From positions 1-9,212 of the forward strand of contig REAQ01000011.1 of assembly GCA_004294195.1 (NCBI GenBank): a stretch of 9,212 nt of DNA. The letters run 5' to 3'. Position numbers and translations under genes: made by a program. Source of the DNA: Sphingobacteriales bacterium (GTDB lineage: Bacteria > Bacteroidota > Bacteroidia > Chitinophagales > Chitinophagaceae). A model generated the notes under the pieces. That model was not told the origin of the DNA. It saw only the letters and a program-made list of their open reading frames with translations, and made no database searches. Shown piece by piece: positions 5,811 through 9,212 of this stretch. Positions within the stretch are counted from its first letter, which is position 1. Every line of letters starts with the position of its first letter.

Positions 5811-7784
5811 GTGGGTAAAAATCTAAACAAGGTTACGGCAGCAGGTCTGCTGATAGCCTTGGGCATCATCTACGGGGACATTGGTACCTCTCCTCTCTAC
5901 GTGTTTAACGAGATCATTGCAGACAGAGTGATAACGGAGGACCTGATTATAGGTAGCCTTTCCTGCATCATCTGGACCATTACATTACAAACAACCGTCA
6001 AATACGTCATTCTAATCCTCCGGGCCGACAACCGGGGAGAAGGGGGTATTTTCTCCTTGTATGCCCTGGTAAGACGAAGAAAAAAATGGCTTGTTTTTCC
6101 CGCGATGTTAGGCGGTTCATCGCTTTTGGCGGATGGCATGATCACCCCGCCCATTTCCATTACTTCTGCGGTAGAAGGGTTGAAAAACATACCCTCGTTG
6201 CATTCCATTGATACCCAGGCTATCGTTTACATCGTTATTGGTATTCTGGTTCTGTTTTTTTTCATGCAGCAATTTGGAACAGCATCTATCGGAAAGCTTT
6301 TTGGTCCGGTAATGTTTGTGTGGTTTGGAATGTTAGCAGTATTGGGCTTGATTCATATTAGTGATGATCTTTCTGTTTTTAAAGCGTTTAACCCGGAATA
6401 TGCGATCCGGCTGATTTCAAAGTCGCCGGACGCCTTGTGGTTATTGGGCGCTATCTTTCTTTGTACCACGGGAGCGGAAGCCCTTTACAGTGACTTGGGC
6501 CATTGTGGCCGTGGAAACATCCGGATGACCTGGGGATTTGTAAAGATTTCGTTGTTGTTGAATTACCTCGGACAGGGTGCTTTTCTACTGGCTAACAGAC
6601 TCAATATGCACGTTACACCAGAGCTAAGAGAGCAATTGAATATCAATGCTTTTTTTGATCTGATGCCTAACTGGTTTGTGATCATTGGAGTGATCGTGGC
6701 AACATCTGCAGCCATTATTGCAAGTCAGGCTATGGTTTCTGGCTCATTTACGCTGATCTCAGAAGCCATGAGGTTGAATCTTTGGCCAAGACTGAAAATT
6801 GTTTACCCTTCAGAGGAAAAAGGCCAGCTATTTATACCTGCAATCAATACCATGCTGCTGGCGGGTTGTGTAGGTGTGGTCTTGTATTTCCGAGAATCCG
6901 CAAAAATGAGTGCTGCTTACGGGCTGGCCATCATTTTGACCATGATTGCCACGAGTATTCTATTTGCGAATTATTTGGTTTTACATCGCGTAAAATCTGG
7001 ATTTATCTGGCTTTTCCTGGTGTGCTACCTTGCCATTGAACTTACATTCCTCACCGCCCTCATGCAGAAATTTACGCATGGTGGTTATATCACCATCATC
7101 ATCGCGTTTGTTTTTTACCTGATCATGTACGTATGGTATAAATCAAGGAAGATCAAAAACCGCTATGTGGAATTTGTACGGCTGGATCACTACCTCCCGA
7201 TGCTGCAGGAGCTCAGCAACGATGCCACGATCAATAAATACGCTACCCACCTTATCTACCTGACCAGCGCCAACAATCCGAAAGAGATTGAACACAAGAT
7301 CATACACTCCATCCTGAACAGAAAGCCTAAACGCGCAGATATTTATTGGTTTGTACACGTGGATACCCTGGACGATCCTTATACCTGTGAGTATGAAGTG
7401 CAGACCATCATTCCCAACGAGGTGATCCGTATTGAATTCAAACTCGGATTCCGTGTGGAACCGCGCATCAATTTACTCTTCCGCAAAGTAGTGGAAGAAA
7501 TGGTGGCCAACCGCGAAGTGAATATTGTCAGCCGATATGAAAGCCTGCAGCGAAACAATATTGTCGGGGATTTTGAATTCATCGTCATGGAAAAATTCCT
7601 GAGCCAGGATAATGAACTGCCTTTCTTTGAAAGACTGGTCATGAAGATCTATTTCTGGCTGAAAGAGATCTCGCTTTCAGAAGAAAGAGGCTTTGGTCTT
7701 GACCCGAGCTATGTGAAAGTGGAGAAGTTCCCGCTGATTGTTGCACCCGTGACGAATGTTCGGTTGAAACGTATCGGGGAATAA
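5811..7784 (+). CDS. kup: KUP/HAK/KT-family potassium uptake transporter
   Basis: Kup imports potassium through the inner membrane, in E. coli as a proton symporter. The family signature GIIYGDIGTSPLYVF lies in the first membrane helix (residues 18-32), including D23 at the same number as the acidic residue of E. coli Kup. About twelve hydrophobic helices fill residues 10-440, followed from about residue 446 (SRKIKNRYVEF) by a cytoplasmic domain ending in the typical conserved C-terminus with YVKVEKFPLIV. At 657 residues it is slightly longer than the 622 of E. coli. The start is GTG 5811: an in-frame stop at 5796 rules out anything further upstream, and the sequence right after it (GKNLNKVTAAGLLIALG) fits the family N-terminus. 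It is transcribed alone, divergently from the unknown secreted-protein operon and convergently with a hydrolase. I see no c-di-AMP-type riboswitch in its short leader. Confidence 0.95.
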   Translation: MGKNLNKVTAAGLLIALGIIYGDIGTSPLYVFNEIIADRVITEDLIIGSLSCIIWTITLQTTVKYVILILRADNRGEGGIFSLYALVRRRKKWLVFPAMLGGSSLLADGMITPPISITSAVEGLKNIPSLHSIDTQAIVYIVIGILVLFFFMQQFGTASIGKLFGPVMFVWFGMLAVLGLIHISDDLSVFKAFNPEYAIRLISKSPDALWLLGAIFLCTTGAEALYSDLGHCGRGNIRMTWGFVKISLLLNYLGQGAFLLANRLNMHVTPELREQLNINAFFDLMPNWFVIIGVIVATSAAIIASQAMVSGSFTLISEAMRLNLWPRLKIVYPSEEKGQLFIPAINTMLLAGCVGVVLYFRESAKMSAAYGLAIILTMIATSILFANYLVLHRVKSGFIWLFLVCYLAIELTFLTALMQKFTHGGYITIIIAFVFYLIMYVWYKSRKIKNRYVEFVRLDHYLPMLQELSNDATINKYATHLIYLTSANNPKEIEHKIIHSILNRKPKRADIYWFVHVDTLDDPYTCEYEVQTIIPNEVIRIEFKLGFRVEPRINLLFRKVVEEMVANREVNIVSRYESLQRNNIVGDFEFIVMEKFLSQDNELPFFERLVMKIYFWLKEISLSEERGFGLDPSYVKVEKFPLIVAPVTNVRLKRIGE

Positions 7785-7867
7785 TAGGGTGAGTGTTTAG
7801 GGGGAGTGTTTAGCTTAGGGCTTAGACTTAGTCCTTAGCTAAACCCTCCCCCTAAACACTCACCCTA
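7785..7867. terminator. Long hairpin, likely bidirectional transcription terminator
   Basis: The arms 7785-7815 and 7837-7867 are 31 bases each and complementary at all positions but one (T opposite C). The inner part can extend the stem with AGGGCT (7817-7822) against AGTCCT (7830-7835), including one G-T pair. It lies between two convergent genes. Neither side has a U-rich tail, so it may block read-through or stabilise 3' ends rather than act as a standard intrinsic terminator. Confidence 0.6.
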
Positions 7868-7880
7868 AACACTCCCCCTA
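7785..7880. repeat. Mirrored 13-bp repeat array filling the convergent kup/hydrolase gap
   Basis: On the plus strand, two 13-base units (TAGGGTGAGTGTT at 7785, TAGGGGGAGTGTT at 7798) are followed by a centre of TTAG words (7811-7841) and then three inverted units (AACCCTCCCCCTA at 7842, AACACTCACCCTA at 7855, AACACTCCCCCTA at 7868). The element begins on the base after the kup stop codon, and its last three bases are the stop codon of the opposing hydrolase, so it fills the gap exactly. Confidence 0.9.
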
Positions 7881-8666
7881 CTTCAAAAGACTATCCAGCT
7901 TTTTATTAAAAAGATTGAATTTACGGAGATCATTATGACTGCCGCCATCAATGGTGATGAACTCATCGCCGCTTTTGAGGTAGGGCTTTAAACGGCTTGC
8001 ATTGCTGTATGGGATCACGCCGTCAGCAGTACCATGCAGGATGCTCACCGTATCTTTCACTTCGGCCAGATACTGCCAGGAAGGAATCTTCACCTTGATC
8101 ATCTGCTCCATCGGATAGATTGGAAGATAATAGGCCGCCACAGAGCTCAGGCTGTAGTAAGGGGTCTCCAAAATGACTCGCTTACAACGCTCCCTCGAAG
8201 CCAGGTAAGTGGCCAGGCCGGTACCCATCGATTTACCATAAATAATGATGCTGTCTGCGGGATACTTGCTTCCTGCAAGTTTGTACAGCTGTTCCGCATA
8301 TTCATACAGGGAAGCTTCTGTGAGTTCCCCGGTACTCTTTCCATATCCAGGATAGTCCAGCATCCATACTTCATAGCCCTGATCGGTAAACATCGGCGCA
8401 AACTGCGCATACCATCCGATGTTCTTGCGATTGCCATGCAGATAAAGAACCACGCCACGAATGGGTTTTTGCGTTTCAAACTGAATGATGTTCAGATTGG
8501 CATCCGCGCGGAATGGAAGATTCACTTCCCGATAGGGTATCGAAAATGAATATCGATGGTCTTTGCGCACAGGCACCGCCCGAAAAAAGAGATATCCCTG
8601 GGCGTAAAACATACCGATCCCCAGCAGTGCATAGATCAGGATGGCCCAGGTAAGAAATTTGCGCAT
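7878..8666 (-). CDS. Membrane-anchored alpha/beta hydrolase, paralogue 1
   Basis: This is a 262-residue serine hydrolase of the BEM46/ABHD13-like type, probably an esterase or lipase-like enzyme of unknown substrate. Numbered from ATG 8666, a single hydrophobic N-terminal segment (about 4-26) anchors it. The HGN oxyanion motif sits at 77-79, DYPGYGKSTG at 104-113, nucleophile S146 in GKSMG, acid D215 in HGTADGVIP, and H244 in GGSHND, so the catalytic triad is complete. I prefer ATG 8666 to the in-frame TTG at 8672 because a perfect TATTTTTG promoter box ends three bases before the ATG. Its TAG stop is part of a 13-bp repeat array. A related hydrolase starts head-to-head 68 bp away. The active-site assignment is strong; the substrate and the exact subfamily are not. 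Confidence 0.9.
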   Translation of the reverse strand: MRKFLTWAILIYALLGIGMFYAQGYLFFRAVPVRKDHRYSFSIPYREVNLPFRADANLNIIQFETQKPIRGVVLYLHGNRKNIGWYAQFAPMFTDQGYEVWMLDYPGYGKSTGELTEASLYEYAEQLYKLAGSKYPADSIIIYGKSMGTGLATYLASRERCKRVILETPYYSLSSVAAYYLPIYPMEQMIKVKIPSWQYLAEVKDTVSILHGTADGVIPYSNASRLKPYLKSGDEFITIDGGSHNDLRKFNLFNKKLDSLLK

Positions 8667-8669
8667 CTG

Positions 8670-8677
8670 CAAAAATA
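8670..8677 (-). promoter_or_regulatory. Candidate -7 promoter box directly before hydrolase 1
   Basis: Minus-strand TATTTTTG (8677-8670) matches TAnnTTTG perfectly and is separated from the ATG only by CAG. This arrangement copies that of purQ (TATATTTG, CAGC, ATG). Used as a -7 element it would place the first transcribed base at about the A of the ATG. No -33 TTG is seen at normal spacing; that space is repeat array. Confidence 0.35.
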
Positions 8678-8748
8678 GGCATTAAGGCACTGAGGCATAG
8701 GGGCATTGGGGAAAATACCTACCTTAATGCCTTTATGCCCCAATGCCT
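8677..8748. repeat. Mirrored 8-bp repeat arrays filling the divergent gap between the two hydrolase genes
   Basis: The plus strand carries four octamers in a row: AGGCATTA (8677), AGGCACTG (8685), AGGCATAG (8693) and GGGCATTG (8701). The minus strand carries three: AGGCATTG (8748-8741), GGGCATAA (8740-8733) and AGGCATTA (8732-8725). The two arrays face each other, and their inner parts form a perfect 10-bp inverted repeat, GGCATTGGGG (8702-8711) with CCCCAATGCC (8738-8747). The probable start codon of hydrolase 2 lies inside the right array. Confidence 0.85.
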
Positions 8749-9212
8749 CCTCATACTGGCGATCAACTGGTACCTCATCGGCGGTATTTACATTGTATTG
8801 ATGATCATCGCCTATTTTATCCAGGATCGCTTCATCTTTAAACCCGAAAAACTTTCCCAGGATTTTCAATACATCTATGATGTACCGTTCAGGGAATTGT
8901 TTTTCGATGTGGAGCCCGGCGTGCGGATCAATGGTCTGCATTTTCATCGGGAAGATCCCCACGGCGTAGTGTTGTATTTCCACGGCAATTCCAGAAGCAT
9001 CAAAGGCTGGGCGAAATACGCCAAGGATTTTTATCGATACAACTATGATGTGATATTGGTGGATTATCGCGGATTCGGAAAAAGCACGGGCAAACGCAGT
9101 GAATACGCCATGCTCGGGGATATGCAATTTGTATACGACACCTTGAAAAAAGACTTTTCGGAATCATCCATCATTGTATACGGCAGAAGCCTCGGCAGTG
9201 GTTTTGCTGCAA
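8735..9212 (+). CDS. Membrane-anchored alpha/beta hydrolase, paralogue 2, cut off by the right edge
   Basis: The frame is open to the window end (159 complete codons). It is clearly a relative of the hydrolase on the other side of the gap: hydrophobic anchor (about 4-27), QDRFIFKPEKL, VVLYFHGN with H83, VDYRGFGKSTG from about 109, and nucleophile S152 in YGRSLGSG. The acid and histidine of the triad would lie beyond the edge. Start choice is uncertain. ATG 8735 gives MPQCLLILAINWYLIGG and a full membrane anchor, but that ATG lies inside the octamer repeat; ATG 8801 would leave a very short hydrophobic start. No promoter is clear in the 68-bp gap. The arrangement suggests an inverted gene duplication, with the two copies since diverged in sequence. 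The substrate is unknown. Confidence 0.88.
   Translation, partial: MPQCLLILAINWYLIGGIYIVLMIIAYFIQDRFIFKPEKLSQDFQYIYDVPFRELFFDVEPGVRINGLHFHREDPHGVVLYFHGNSRSIKGWAKYAKDFYRYNYDVILVDYRGFGKSTGKRSEYAMLGDMQFVYDTLKKDFSESSIIVYGRSLGSGFAA

Noticed and set aside
7785..7880. CRISPR array or telomere-like TTAGGG repeat.
   Set aside because: The units are contiguous without unique spacers, and the TTAG words are few and irregular; it is an inverted 13-mer array between two stop codons.
8664..8672. TTG at 8672 as the hydrolase 1 start.
   Set aside because: The ATG at 8666 gives a normal anchor and sits right after a perfect -7 box; the TTG overlaps that box.
8735..8803. ATG 8801 as the start of hydrolase 2.
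   Set aside because: It would delete most of the membrane anchor that the paralogue has; kept only as an alternative because ATG 8735 lies inside a repeat.
8636..9127. A 163-codon minus-strand open frame opposite hydrolase 2.
   Set aside because: The plus-strand frame has HGN, DYRGFG and GRSLG hydrolase motifs; the minus-strand product shows none and overlaps hydrolase 1 and the repeat array.

Overview
The window looks like chromosomal DNA of a member of the Bacteroidota, most likely a Chitinophagaceae-type bacterium. The clues are the TAnnTTTG promoter elements upstream of several genes, weak or absent Shine-Dalgarno sequences, a DUF6427-like membrane protein, and the sequence style of the DsbD, PurQ and Kup homologues. 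It is mostly ordinary housekeeping DNA. I see no phage, insertion sequence, CRISPR array, tRNA or rRNA.

Layout. Positions 1-5634 hold five genes on the minus strand, which read in transcription order as: a secreted protein of unknown function (5634-4072), a polytopic DUF6427-like membrane protein (4064-3075), purQ (3010-2327), a small secreted stand-alone DsbD N-terminal (alpha) domain protein (2257-1796), and a full-length-type DsbD thiol:disulfide reductase (1736 to the left edge, truncated). A 176-bp divergent region with a good Bacteroidota promoter and a 15-bp palindrome separates them from kup, a potassium transporter on the plus strand (5811-7784). Kup converges on an alpha/beta hydrolase on the minus strand (8666-7878). 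A paralogous hydrolase begins head-to-head on the plus strand at about 8735 and runs off the right edge.

Function. The small alpha-domain protein and DsbD probably form one periplasmic electron-transfer system. The separate protein carries the redox cysteine pair (C134/C139), while the equivalent positions in the N-terminal domain of the neighbouring DsbD are glycine and phenylalanine. PurQ is the glutaminase subunit of the multi-subunit FGAR amidotransferase. The two hydrolases share an N-terminal membrane anchor and the HGN and GxSxG motifs.

The least ordinary feature is between the genes. Four of the six non-trivial intergenic gaps are filled by short-period degenerate tandem repeats: period 7 at 1759-1793 and 3029-3084, period 13 at 7785-7880, and period 8 at 8677-8748. 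The arrays are single-orientation between co-directional genes and mirrored (inverted) between convergent or divergent genes. They supply stop codons, or possibly a start codon, to the neighbouring genes. The 7785-7880 element fills the convergent gap exactly and can fold into a hairpin with 31-bp arms.
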